This document shows positions 1 to 9,337 of a stretch of DNA of 64,000 bases, in pieces; positions within the stretch are counted from its first letter, which is position 1, and each line of letters starts with the position of its first letter. Under the pieces are notes generated by a model that was given only the letters and a program-made list of their open reading frames with translations, had not been told where the DNA came from and did no database searches. The stretch comes from Deltaproteobacteria bacterium (GTDB taxonomy: Bacteria; Desulfobacterota; Binatia; Binatales; Binataceae), in contig DAHVFB010000002.1 of assembly GCA_027317185.1 (NCBI GenBank), positions 22,672-86,671 of the forward strand, read 5' to 3'. A program made the position numbers and the translations under genes.

Positions 1-14
1 AACAGAAGGAGCTG

Positions 15-1508
15 TTGGCCTCCACGCGGACCAAGCCCTCTTCCGAGCATGGCGGTCACGGAAAACCTACGCCAAGCCCGACGCCGACTCCCACGTCGAC
101 TCCCACGCCCGCACCGCCGGTGCCGATCAGTCAAACCGGGACCTCTCCGACCGCAGTTAATTTGACTGGCGCTTTCGTCGGAACTGGCGACACGCTTTAT
201 GAACCACCTGATACGCAGATAGCCGCCGGGTTGAACGGCTCGACAACTGAATTGCTTGAGGCGGTGAATTTGACCGGCCAGGTGTTCAGTACCAGCGGCA
301 CCCTACTCACGACGTTGAACCTGTCCCAACTCACGATCGATCCGTCCACCGATAGCGTGAGCGATCCGCGGGTGCTGTACGACGCCGTCTCGCAACGCTG
401 GCTGATATTGTTGATCACCTTTTCGCCCACCACGGATTCGGGATGGGATCTCGCGGTCTCGCAGACCAGCGACCCGAGCGGGGGCTACAACCTGTATACG
501 ATCTCCACCGCCAACGTCGTGAATCCCGACGGTACGAAAGGAAATTTCCCGGACTTTCCGAAAATTGGTTTCAACGGCAATAAGGTGGTAATCACCGGCG
601 ACGCATTCCACGCGATCCAAAAGCACTCCGGGACCTCCTACAAGTTCGAAGGCACTGAATTCGTCGTGCTTAACAAAAGCGAACTGGTGAGCGGCGATTC
701 CTCCGCCAGCGCCGTGATGTTCCTGCCTGACCAGGGAGACCTTGCGATAGAACCGGCGCTGCATCTCAATCCCACGTCAACCCCTGGAGTTTCACCGGCG
801 GACAATCTGTACATGGCGGCGGTTAACGGGACCCTGGCCTCCACCTCAACCATCGACGTGTGGACGGTAACGGGGGTGCCTGGCGTAAGCACCGTCGGGG
901 CCGTTCGCACTTCGCTGCCGATTGGAACGCTTTCGATTCCACCCAACGCCCAGCAAGCCGGCAGCGGCGTGCTGATCGACACCAACGATGACAGCCTGCT
1001 CGATGCCGTCTTCCGCGACGGCTCGATTGCGGGATCGTTGTGGGTTTCGGCCAATGACGGATGCGTCCCGCCCAGTGACAGCGCGGTGCGTTCGTGCCTG
1101 CGCTTTATCGAGGTGTCGGTCGGGAGCGGTGGAACCAGCGGGTTGAGCGTCAGCCAGGATTTCGACTATGCGGGCCAGCCGGGTCTCTATTATTATTATC
1201 CGGCCCTCCGGACCGATTCATCCGGTGACCTTGCGACAGTGTTTTCCGGGTCTTCCACCAGTTCGTTCGCGTCGGTCTACTCGGCGTCGCGACTGGTTGG
1301 CGATACTGCGAATACCCTGACAAATTTTTCGACCATCGAATCCGGCGCGGCCGCCTACACCACGTCGCCGCCGCGATGGGGTGACTACTCAGGCGCGGGA
1401 ATCGATCCCGACGACAGCACTATCTGGATCGGCGGCGAGTACGCGGCGTCCGACAATCCAATCCTCGGTTCGCTTTGGGGCACCTGGATCGCCAGCGTAC
1501 AGCCATAG
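15..1508 (+). CDS. Secreted/surface hypothetical protein with N-terminal Pro/Thr-rich linker; probably 5'-truncated by the window edge
   Basis: Long ORF; PTPSPTPTPTSTPTPAPPVP low-complexity stretch; frame is open back to base 3 and the reported start is TTG. Confidence 0.75.
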   Translation: MASTRTKPSSEHGGHGKPTPSPTPTPTSTPTPAPPVPISQTGTSPTAVNLTGAFVGTGDTLYEPPDTQIAAGLNGSTTELLEAVNLTGQVFSTSGTLLTTLNLSQLTIDPSTDSVSDPRVLYDAVSQRWLILLITFSPTTDSGWDLAVSQTSDPSGGYNLYTISTANVVNPDGTKGNFPDFPKIGFNGNKVVITGDAFHAIQKHSGTSYKFEGTEFVVLNKSELVSGDSSASAVMFLPDQGDLAIEPALHLNPTSTPGVSPADNLYMAAVNGTLASTSTIDVWTVTGVPGVSTVGAVRTSLPIGTLSIPPNAQQAGSGVLIDTNDDSLLDAVFRDGSIAGSLWVSANDGCVPPSDSAVRSCLRFIEVSVGSGGTSGLSVSQDFDYAGQPGLYYYYPALRTDSSGDLATVFSGSSTSSFASVYSASRLVGDTANTLTNFSTIESGAAAYTTSPPRWGDYSGAGIDPDDSTIWIGGEYAASDNPILGSLWGTWIASVQP

Positions 1509-1514
1509 CGTAGC

Positions 1515-1544
1515 CGCGGCGCAGTGAACTTCAGTGCAGCCGCG
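1515..1544 (+). terminator. Weak stem-loop between convergent genes
   Basis: cgcggcgca...tgcagccgcg inverted repeat followed by ttt, just after the stop at 1508. Confidence 0.3.
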
Positions 1545-1600
1545 TTTCGATCGCGCAATGCGCGTTACTTTCGCGAACCAGCTACCCTCCGGCAATAGGC

Positions 1601-2239
1601 TTACCTGTCAGTATCGCGAGCGGCGCGGGGGATCGGCTTGAGATTAAGGTAAAACTTTTTTATCGGAGTGTCCCATAAGAGTGGGATGCCGCATCGGGCA
1701 ACTGCTTTTGCAGGATTACCCTGCACCATAGTCATCGCGGGGATTGATCGGGTCACGACGCTTCCGGCGGTAATCACCGCACCGCGGCCAATAGTAACGT
1801 TAGGCAATATTATCGATCCGGCGCCGAGGTAAACCTCGTCTTCTATCTTTACCGATACGTAGTTACTTAGATCTTCTTCATGGGGAAGCAGACTATGTAT
1901 ATGGGCGATTATCAAACACCTGATTCCGACCTGAACATCATTGCCGATCGAAATCCATTGCGGGTATGCAGTTTCCATCATCACGTCCGAAGCGATATGG
2001 ACGCGCTCACCGATCTTCACTCCTCGCTGGCGATGGGCCCAAATTCGGAAGCCGGTAGCGCCCGGCATCGAACGGGCAAGACTCTGCAGGATGCGGTTTT
2101 TCAGGGCTCGCCCGATGGACTCCTTGAACGCCGGCTTGTTGTGCGATTCCAAGCCATAGGCGGCGTCGGGCGTGATCTGATTGACGTCAAGAGGAAAGTT
2201 CTTATCCATGTTTCGTGACCGGGCAACTAAGCCGAACAT
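1601..2239 (-). CDS. Hexapeptide-repeat (LbH) acyltransferase
   Basis: Left-handed beta-helix repeats and C-terminal GSVVTRSIPAMTMVQGNPAKAV; ATG at 2239 overlaps upstream stop as TGATG. Confidence 0.85.
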   Translation of the reverse strand: MFGLVARSRNMDKNFPLDVNQITPDAAYGLESHNKPAFKESIGRALKNRILQSLARSMPGATGFRIWAHRQRGVKIGERVHIASDVMMETAYPQWISIGNDVQVGIRCLIIAHIHSLLPHEEDLSNYVSVKIEDEVYLGAGSIILPNVTIGRGAVITAGSVVTRSIPAMTMVQGNPAKAVARCGIPLLWDTPIKKFYLNLKPIPRAARDTDR

Positions 2240-2538
2240 CAAGGCTGATCCGGGTGCTTATTATCGGTCGGGGTTTGACTTCTATCCGCGATATATCGGC
2301 AAAACGAGCCCAGGACGGTAAGTTGTTCCGGGTCAAGCTCAGAAAAGTCAATCACGATCCCAAAAGTCTGTTCGACAGTTGAGATAAGCTCGACGATATC
2401 GACCGAATCGATAATACCTTCGGTCAACAAGTCCAGGTCATCGGGCAGATCGTCAAGTTCGCGTCCTGCGGCAAGTATCGAGTTTTCCAGTCGAGAGACG
2501 ACAAGCGCCCTGACCTGCTCAGCGGAAACCACAGTCAT
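2239..2538 (-). CDS. Acyl/peptidyl carrier protein
   Basis: 99 aa acidic helical protein with phosphopantetheine-type motif GIIDSVDIVEL; ATGA overlap with upstream gene. Confidence 0.88.
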   Translation of the reverse strand: MTVVSAEQVRALVVSRLENSILAAGRELDDLPDDLDLLTEGIIDSVDIVELISTVEQTFGIVIDFSELDPEQLTVLGSFCRYIADRSQTPTDNKHPDQP

Positions 2539-4139
2539 CCCAGTTCCTCCAGGTGCTTCTGCAATTGGCGACGATCGATTTTACCATTGGCGTTCAGCGG
2601 CCATTGTTCAATTTTGTGAATCCTGCGGGGTACCGCGTAACGGGGGAGCCGATGCTTAAGTTTATCGCGCAGCAGACCCATATCGGCTTTCGCGCCGGCT
2701 ACAAAGACTTCGATCGCCGCGGCGCCCGTACTGGTTAGAGGCCATCCCAGTGCAATGGCCACCTCTACGCCGGCTTCCGCCCGCAGTACGGCTTCGACCT
2801 CCTCCAACTCGACTCGATGTCCCTGAACCTTGATTTGATGATCGAGTCTGCCCAAATAAGTCATCGAACGATCGTCCTTGGACGACCGCACCCGGTCACC
2901 AGTGCGATAATAAAGCTCTTGTTTGGCCGCCGGCACCACAAAGCGCGCCGCGGTCTGTTCGGGATCCCGCCAATAGCCCAGCGATACCTGCGGGCCCGTC
3001 AACAGAAGTTCGCCCTCCTCACCCGGCGCAACCTCGACGCCGTTCGCATCGGCAACCATCGCCACCATACCCGGTATCGGATCACCGATGGGAACTATTT
3101 CGCGCTCGCATTGCGCTGGTGAGCTGGCCGGATCCCAGCGATAGATAGTGCAGGCAATAGTCAATTCGGTGGGCCCGTATAGATTTTCGACAATGCTGTT
3201 CGGTGCGGCAGCAGCCCACGTCGAGGCGATCTCAGCCGGCAAGGGTTCGCCGCAGAACAAACTCAGCCGCAAGTTCGGATAGTGACCGGCCCCCAGCGAC
3301 CCCAGTCTTTTCATCAGGACGCCTACCGATGGAACTGAAAACCACACGGTAATACGAGCTTCCTGTATAAAGGAGCCGGGATTCAACATCGTCCGCTGCG
3401 ACGGGCAGCACACGCACGCACCCGCCTCCCAGGCAACGAACATATCGAACACGGAGAGGTCGAAGGTCATATCGAAAGTCTGTGAAAAGCGATCGCCGCA
3501 GGTTACTCGATAACGATCCATTATCGCGTCGACAAAATGAGTGACGTTGCGCTGGGCAACCATCACCCCTTTTGGTATTCCCGTGCTGCCCGAGGTGAAC
3601 AGAACGTAGGCCAATGCGTCTCGAGTTTTCGGACGCTCCCGCCACGCAGCCGCCGGGTCCAAATCCTTCCGCGCGATAAACCGATGGGCCGGCCAGCGTA
3701 ACTTCAAATCGCCTGGTTCATCGCGATCGGCAAGTATAATGAGCAGTGGATAGTCAATCCCGTGAAGTAGTTCCGCAAGCTGCGGTTCGGACGCGCCATC
3801 AACGATGATCGAGCGGCACTCCGATCTGGCAAGCATCGTACGTGTTCGCTCCGGCGGGAATCCCCGATTCAGCGGCAAATAGCCATTGCCCGCCAGAAGG
3901 GATCCCAACACGCCAGCGAAGGCCGCGGGGGATCGGTATGCGAACACCCCGGTCATCGCGGGACCTCCCTCCGGAGTATGACTTTGGATAGTCGCGGCGA
4001 GCCGCGTGGCCGCCTCGCGTAGCTCGCGATACGTTACACATACGCCAGCCACGTCCACCGCGGGACGATCCGGGTGAGTTTCAGCCGAACGTAGAAACCC
4101 GTGGTAAAGCGGGCGATTCGGATCGTCTGCCGCAGTCAT
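2535..4139 (-). CDS. Stand-alone amino-acid adenylation enzyme (NRPS A-domain/DltA-like AMP-binding)
   Basis: Core motifs LFTSGSTGIPKGV, NLYGPTE, YRTGDRVR, GRLDHQIKVQGHRVE, NANGKIDRRQL. Confidence 0.93.
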   Translation of the reverse strand: MTAADDPNRPLYHGFLRSAETHPDRPAVDVAGVCVTYRELREAATRLAATIQSHTPEGGPAMTGVFAYRSPAAFAGVLGSLLAGNGYLPLNRGFPPERTRTMLARSECRSIIVDGASEPQLAELLHGIDYPLLIILADRDEPGDLKLRWPAHRFIARKDLDPAAAWRERPKTRDALAYVLFTSGSTGIPKGVMVAQRNVTHFVDAIMDRYRVTCGDRFSQTFDMTFDLSVFDMFVAWEAGACVCCPSQRTMLNPGSFIQEARITVWFSVPSVGVLMKRLGSLGAGHYPNLRLSLFCGEPLPAEIASTWAAAAPNSIVENLYGPTELTIACTIYRWDPASSPAQCEREIVPIGDPIPGMVAMVADANGVEVAPGEEGELLLTGPQVSLGYWRDPEQTAARFVVPAAKQELYYRTGDRVRSSKDDRSMTYLGRLDHQIKVQGHRVELEEVEAVLRAEAGVEVAIALGWPLTSTGAAAIEVFVAGAKADMGLLRDKLKHRLPRYAVPRRIHKIEQWPLNANGKIDRRQLQKHLEELG

Positions 4140-5398
4140 TCGCGCCCTCTAGTCGTTGCGATCGCTTTAGCCGCGCCGGGCAATACTGGAGGATTCGCCG
4201 CCAGCGCGGTAAGCGGAATTGTCCTTGATAAGGTGTTGGCATCCGCCGACGCCAGGCTGGCTGCCGCCATGCGAAATGCCGTCTGGCAGGAATGTAGATC
4301 CCGTTCTGCGAGGGGGATATCGAGAATATACCGGGTGAACCCTGCTCGCATATATTTACTAATCTCATTTGATACCGTTTCGTAGCCGCCGACCAAATAG
4401 GGACAAAAAGTGTTGTAATTCTTGAATGGCCATAGCCAATAGACACTGCGTTGACCGCTGGTGTCCTGTTCCATCGCCGACAATTGTTTATGCCATTGAG
4501 AATCTGAGAGTTTCATCGCCAGTGCATGACGGATCTGACCTTTGCGATCGGCGGGAAATCTCTGCTGCGCCAGTTGCCATGCTTGTTCGTCAGTTTCAGC
4601 CGCGATGATTCCGATGCGGATCCCCATGTTGCAGCGCGGCTCAAGCGGCGGATATTCCTCGCCCGGCTTCGGGTACTCGACTGCAACCGCATTGAGGGCC
4701 GCGGCGGTTTTCATGCCTGCGGGTGAAGAACCCGAAACGAAAACTCCAGGCATCAGATCGGAGGGGAGCAGCGGTTGTAAGCTGAGGTTCTTCACCCGGT
4801 AAAAGTCGCCGGCGAAAGTGACTGGCGTTTTCCCAGTCAATAGTTGCTGAATGATGGAGGTATATTCGGAAATTCTGGCATAGCGCTGATCGTGCGGAGT
4901 CTCGTCGCACAAGGCGGTTAGATCGTTGCGAAAGCCACCCGCTATCATATTCAGGTAGATTCGGCGGCCGTATAGATATGCCAATGAAGTCACCATCCTG
5001 GCGACCGAATAGGGATGCATATATGCAGGCTGCACTGCTACCAGTGGACATAGGCGCGCGGTGTTGGTGAGTACGATCTGGGTGGCTATCCATGGATCGA
5101 TCAGCCGGTTGTCGGAGTAAATTAGAATGCCGCTGCAGCCTGCCTCTTCGCTCCAGCGCGCCACTTCGGCGAGATGGGCCGCATAAACCTTGCCCGCATA
5201 GGCGGCAGACTGAGGCGCGGTGGAAAATAATGAAAACCGAAATGGCTCAGCTTCAGTGGTGTTTCCAGGCTGCAACACGGTCAACCCTCTAGAGGCTCCC
5301 GCCTCGCTGCGGGCCGGCATCCGTGATTTGTTCTCGATGATTCCCAAGCGGTAGCCATCGATTGCGCATCCGGCAAATAAATTCTCCGACCAGTTCAC
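4136..5398 (-). CDS. LLM-class flavin-dependent monooxygenase (luciferase-like, SsuD-type)
   Basis: TIM-barrel LLM pattern (RIYLNMIAGGFRNDL, RYARISEYTSIIQQLLTG, VFVSGSSPAGMKTA); ATGA overlap with downstream A-domain gene. Confidence 0.85.
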   Translation of the reverse strand: MNWSENLFAGCAIDGYRLGIIENKSRMPARSEAGASRGLTVLQPGNTTEAEPFRFSLFSTAPQSAAYAGKVYAAHLAEVARWSEEAGCSGILIYSDNRLIDPWIATQIVLTNTARLCPLVAVQPAYMHPYSVARMVTSLAYLYGRRIYLNMIAGGFRNDLTALCDETPHDQRYARISEYTSIIQQLLTGKTPVTFAGDFYRVKNLSLQPLLPSDLMPGVFVSGSSPAGMKTAAALNAVAVEYPKPGEEYPPLEPRCNMGIRIGIIAAETDEQAWQLAQQRFPADRKGQIRHALAMKLSDSQWHKQLSAMEQDTSGQRSVYWLWPFKNYNTFCPYLVGGYETVSNEISKYMRAGFTRYILDIPLAERDLHSCQTAFRMAAASLASADANTLSRTIPLTALAANPPVLPGAAKAIATTRGRE

Positions 5399-5612
5399 GA
5401 CAAATTCACTCGCAGTACGTCACGTTTCCATAACTTAGACTAGAACTGCATACTCGTGACGGCGCTAAGAATAGAACGTTTCCGCCTCCGCTAACTGGCT
5501 GTTGGGCTGCGAATAATGCGAATTTTTGGGCATAATTCACGAAGGAAAAGGACGTTTTTGGAAGTTTTAACACCAGATCGTGCATCCCCTTGCGATGGGC
5601 GAGCTTACCCAT

Positions 5613-6836
5613 CTACCGAGCAGGGCGCTCAGGCGCGGTATGCGGTTGCGGAAGATCGCCGATCGGGGCGTCTTTAATCAGCGCGGCAACTGCATCACAA
5701 AGGTTTTCCCGTTGAGCGTTCCATCCAAGGCCGGTCATTATCGAACCTGCTCGTTGGACGATCCGGGCACGATATTCCGGATGGTCGTGAAGTTCTGCGA
5801 TCGCGGCCGCCAACGAGGCGACATTGCCGGGCTCGAAGTAACGCACCGCATCCTCGGGAAAAAAATGTTCTATCGTACGCAGGCGTGCCGTAATCACTGG
5901 AATTCCCAGCGCGGCATATTCCAGCAGCTTCACCGGCAGCATCAGGTGGGTCGCGCTGCTCGGAGGATTCGGCACCAGGCCGGCCGAGACCGTGGAGAGC
6001 GCCGCGGGCAGTTGCTCGAGCGGAACCTGACGCTCGAACCGCACGCGATCATCGAGTTTGAGCCGCGCGCAAAGCGCTTGGGCTGCTTCCCAGAAATCAC
6101 CGGTGCCCAGCAATCGCAGCCGCAATTGCGGAATGCGATCGCGCAGCTCATGGATGGCGTAGAGCGCGGTATCGATACCCAGCCGGCGGCTGACGGTGCC
6201 ATGAAATACCAGGGTGAAATGATCGTCTTTGGGCGGCGAGCCGTACAGATCACCGATTGGCTTGAAAATTTCTGGGTTGGGAGAATTCAACACCACATCG
6301 ATTTTCTCGCGCGGTATTCCGGACTGCACCAGACGCTGCGCGTGCGGCTCATGCACCGCGAGTATCCGATCGGCAAGCCACGCGCTGGCGCGCTCTTCGA
6401 GCATCAGCAAGCGTGCGCCAGCCGCTCCCAATCGTCCATCGAACTTGTCGCGGTAAAGCTCGGGCATGGTGTCGCGGATATCGAGCAGAATCTTACTGCC
6501 GAGTAGCTTCGGAATCAGGGCGCTTAGCACCGCGGCGTCCGGCATGGTGCACACGATCACGAGGTCATACTTCTGTCGCAGGGACAATCTGGCGGCGGTC
6601 ACCGAGGCTAAGGCAAAAAATCTCAGGTAGCTGAACAGGTAGCCGACTCGGCTGGCGCCATGGTATTTCGGCATCGGCAGCCAGATCACATTGATGCCGT
6701 TACGCTGACCGCGGACCTTGGTGGCGACGCAGATTACGTCAACCGAGTGACCTTGTTGAGCGAGGGCCTCCGCATGACGCTTTGATCGCGCGTCGGAAAC
6801 CCAGGTGTTGTAAGTGATCATTAAAATCCGCGCCAC
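5613..6836 (-). CDS. Glycosyltransferase family 4 protein
   Basis: GT-B pattern: N-terminal QGHSVDVICV, C-terminal PVKLLEYAALGIPVITARL. Confidence 0.88.
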   Translation of the reverse strand: MARILMITYNTWVSDARSKRHAEALAQQGHSVDVICVATKVRGQRNGINVIWLPMPKYHGASRVGYLFSYLRFFALASVTAARLSLRQKYDLVIVCTMPDAAVLSALIPKLLGSKILLDIRDTMPELYRDKFDGRLGAAGARLLMLEERASAWLADRILAVHEPHAQRLVQSGIPREKIDVVLNSPNPEIFKPIGDLYGSPPKDDHFTLVFHGTVSRRLGIDTALYAIHELRDRIPQLRLRLLGTGDFWEAAQALCARLKLDDRVRFERQVPLEQLPAALSTVSAGLVPNPPSSATHLMLPVKLLEYAALGIPVITARLRTIEHFFPEDAVRYFEPGNVASLAAAIAELHDHPEYRARIVQRAGSIMTGLGWNAQRENLCDAVAALIKDAPIGDLPQPHTAPERPAR

Positions 6837-6922
6837 CGGAATATCTCCTCGCAGTTCTGCGCATCGCTCTCCGTCTTACCTGTCGCACATGTTGGTTCAG
6901 TGATCGGTAGCTATCGAAGCTC

Positions 6923-8692
6923 TCACACCGAGTTGCTCAGGCGGGTCACCAGCATGTTCTCAAGAAAAAGGCAGTCGATTCCCGTGTTCAGAAAGGTTTC
7001 CAGCGCTTCACGTGGAGTGTTAACGATCGGCTGTCCCTTGACGTTGAAGCTGGTATTGAGGACCATCTCGCGGCCGGTCGCCCAGCCCACCGCGCGAAGC
7101 AGATTGTGAAAGTCGGGATTGTCGGTAGCTGAAACCGTCTGCATGCGTGCGGAGCCATCCACATGCGTGATAGCCGGCAGCGTCGCGCGATGTTCGGGCC
7201 GCACATCCACGGTCGCAATCATGTAGGGATAGAGCGCCCCCGGCGCCACTTCGAACCAGCGATCGGCCTCCTCGATCGTGACCGCCGGTGCGAACGGCCG
7301 GAACGCCTCACGCTTTTTGACCATTGCGTTGATCCGATCACGCATCTCGGGATGGGCCGGATCGGCGAGAATACTGCGATTGCCGAGTGCGCGTGGTCCG
7401 AACTCCATTCGTCCGCGGTACCACGCCAGCACCTTCCCTTGCTTGATGAAATTGGCGGCTTCGCTGCTGGTCTGATCGAGGTCGTTGAAGCGTCTCACTT
7501 TGATTCGATCCGCGAACTGTGCGACTGCGGTATCGATCGCCGGCTGGGAATATCGGGGGCCGAGAAACGGGACCGGCATGCGCTGATTCATCACCTCACC
7601 CTTAAGCGCAGCGCGATGAAGCGCCGCACCGAGCGAGGTGCCATCGTCGCCGGCCGCGGGCTGCACATAGATTTCGTCGAACAATCCGGACCGCATGAGT
7701 CTGCCATTGGCGGTACAGTTAAGCGCGACGCCACCCGCCATCGCGAGTCTGCGCAATCCGGTTTCGCGGGCGAAATGGCTGACGATGTGCATGATCACCC
7801 GATCGAGACAAGCCTGCAGCGCCGCCGCGACATCGCAGTGATCGCGGCTGATTTCGTCAGCCGGATCGCGCCGGGCAATTAGATTGTCGGCCAGCCATTG
7901 ACGCGTTTGCAGATAATTTTCGCGTTCATCGCGAGTGCGATTCAGGCGCAGAATCGGGATGTGCACGGAGCCGTCAGGGCGGCACTCAATGGCATTGCGG
8001 AAGACCGGTTCGTAGTGCGCCGGATCGCCGTAGGGCGCCAACCCCATGATTTTGTATTCATCGGAATTGAAATCGAAACCGAGATGAAGCGTAACCAGCG
8101 AATATAGGATCCCGATGGAATCGTTGGCCGATAGCTCACGCAGCTTCTGCAACCGTCCTTCGTGCGCTCGATAAATTGAGACACTCTGCGACTCCCCCAT
8201 CCCATCGATCACGATTACCAGGCACTCGTTCCATCCGGAGGTGAAGTAGGCGCTCGCGGCGTGACATAAATGGTGATCGACCTGATGAACCGATGCGGGT
8301 GGAAAGTCTGGACAATGACGGGCTATCTGTTCCAGCAGGGCGTGCTTCGAGTAAACCGTCTCATAGCGACGAGCGTAGAGCGGATCGAGCGAAAAAACGG
8401 CCTTGTGACGGGAATAATCGAAGGAATGGGCAACCTCGCTGACATCGCCAAGTGAAATGCCGGCTTCTCGCAGACAATAGTTGATCGCTTCGATGGGGAA
8501 ATCGCCGCAATGCTTCTTGCCATTGAAGCGCTCTTCGGCTGCGGCCGCGACCACCGTGCCGTCGACGATCAACGCTGCGGCGGCATCAAACCCCTGCAAA
8601 ATTCTGTACTCACGCTCATCCAATCCGGACCAATTCGCCTGCTTAAAACTGAGCGAATTGGCCAGTCCGCTGATTCCGAGGATTGCACTCAT
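6923..8692 (-). CDS. Carbamoyltransferase (NodU/CmcH/TobZ family)
   Basis: Start MSAILGISG; VDHHLCHAASAYFTSGW, MAGGVALNCTANGRL, GRMEFGPRALGNRSILADP, C-terminal LNTSFNVKGQPIV. Confidence 0.95.
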   Translation of the reverse strand: MSAILGISGLANSLSFKQANWSGLDEREYRILQGFDAAAALIVDGTVVAAAAEERFNGKKHCGDFPIEAINYCLREAGISLGDVSEVAHSFDYSRHKAVFSLDPLYARRYETVYSKHALLEQIARHCPDFPPASVHQVDHHLCHAASAYFTSGWNECLVIVIDGMGESQSVSIYRAHEGRLQKLRELSANDSIGILYSLVTLHLGFDFNSDEYKIMGLAPYGDPAHYEPVFRNAIECRPDGSVHIPILRLNRTRDERENYLQTRQWLADNLIARRDPADEISRDHCDVAAALQACLDRVIMHIVSHFARETGLRRLAMAGGVALNCTANGRLMRSGLFDEIYVQPAAGDDGTSLGAALHRAALKGEVMNQRMPVPFLGPRYSQPAIDTAVAQFADRIKVRRFNDLDQTSSEAANFIKQGKVLAWYRGRMEFGPRALGNRSILADPAHPEMRDRINAMVKKREAFRPFAPAVTIEEADRWFEVAPGALYPYMIATVDVRPEHRATLPAITHVDGSARMQTVSATDNPDFHNLLRAVGWATGREMVLNTSFNVKGQPIVNTPREALETFLNTGIDCLFLENMLVTRLSNSV

Positions 8693-8966
8693 TATTACAC
8701 CTATTCGAGGCGATTGAGCCGCGCCATTGCCGACAGTCGCCTTTTCCAAACGGCGCTCGCTTGCCTTGGACCGATACTGCCATTTTCAGCAATTTTAAAA
8801 TGGATAAAACCTACGTCTGGGAGTGCCGCTTTGGTTCACCGTTGCCATTCAAGGCGAAACGGTTTCGCTCTTTGGTACGAATCGGCAGGCGAGGCCGAAA
8901 ATGCCCCGTAGCGGTTGGTTCTTTTCCCAAACAGGACCAGGCGGACGCGACTTGGGCCCGGCGCGG

Positions 8967-9179
8967 TCAAAGTGTCCAGCGCTCGAGGTCGGGCGGAGAA
9001 TCGAGTTGCACGCGATCGCCGTTGCTCGGCGCATCACCCGGCGCTGCCGGTATCCATCCCGCGCCAACCTGCCGCAGCTTGACGACCTTCAGGGCCCCAT
9101 CATCGGTCACGTGGAGCTTGTAGCGATGCCTCCCGTTGGGCGACTGCAAGGTGATTTCGGCGTAAGCGAATTCGTCCAC
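8967..9179 (-). CDS. Small hypothetical protein
   Basis: 70 aa ORF with protein-like composition (YAEITLQSPNGRHRYKLHVTDDGALKVVKL) in an otherwise empty interval. Confidence 0.45.
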   Translation of the reverse strand: MDEFAYAEITLQSPNGRHRYKLHVTDDGALKVVKLRQVGAGWIPAAPGDAPSNGDRVQLDSPPDLERWTL

Positions 9180-9337
9180 TTCGGTTCACCATCCGATCAG
9201 ATTCGCCAGGCTAAACGCATTGATGCCTGCTTTTTCGATTATTATTGCTTCCGCAGTGGGTGCATGCCCGAGTCAAACCGAAACGCTATCGGGCATTGCT
9301 ACGCTGAACATGCTGAACGCGAGAGGAAGATTGGAAC

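Noticed and set aside
5406-5612. 68-aa minus-strand ORF between the GT4 and LLM genes
   Set aside because: No family-like pattern, A/T-rich spacer composition; more likely the promoter/leader region.
5580-6506. 308-aa plus-strand ORF
   Set aside because: Antisense shadow of the GT4 gene.
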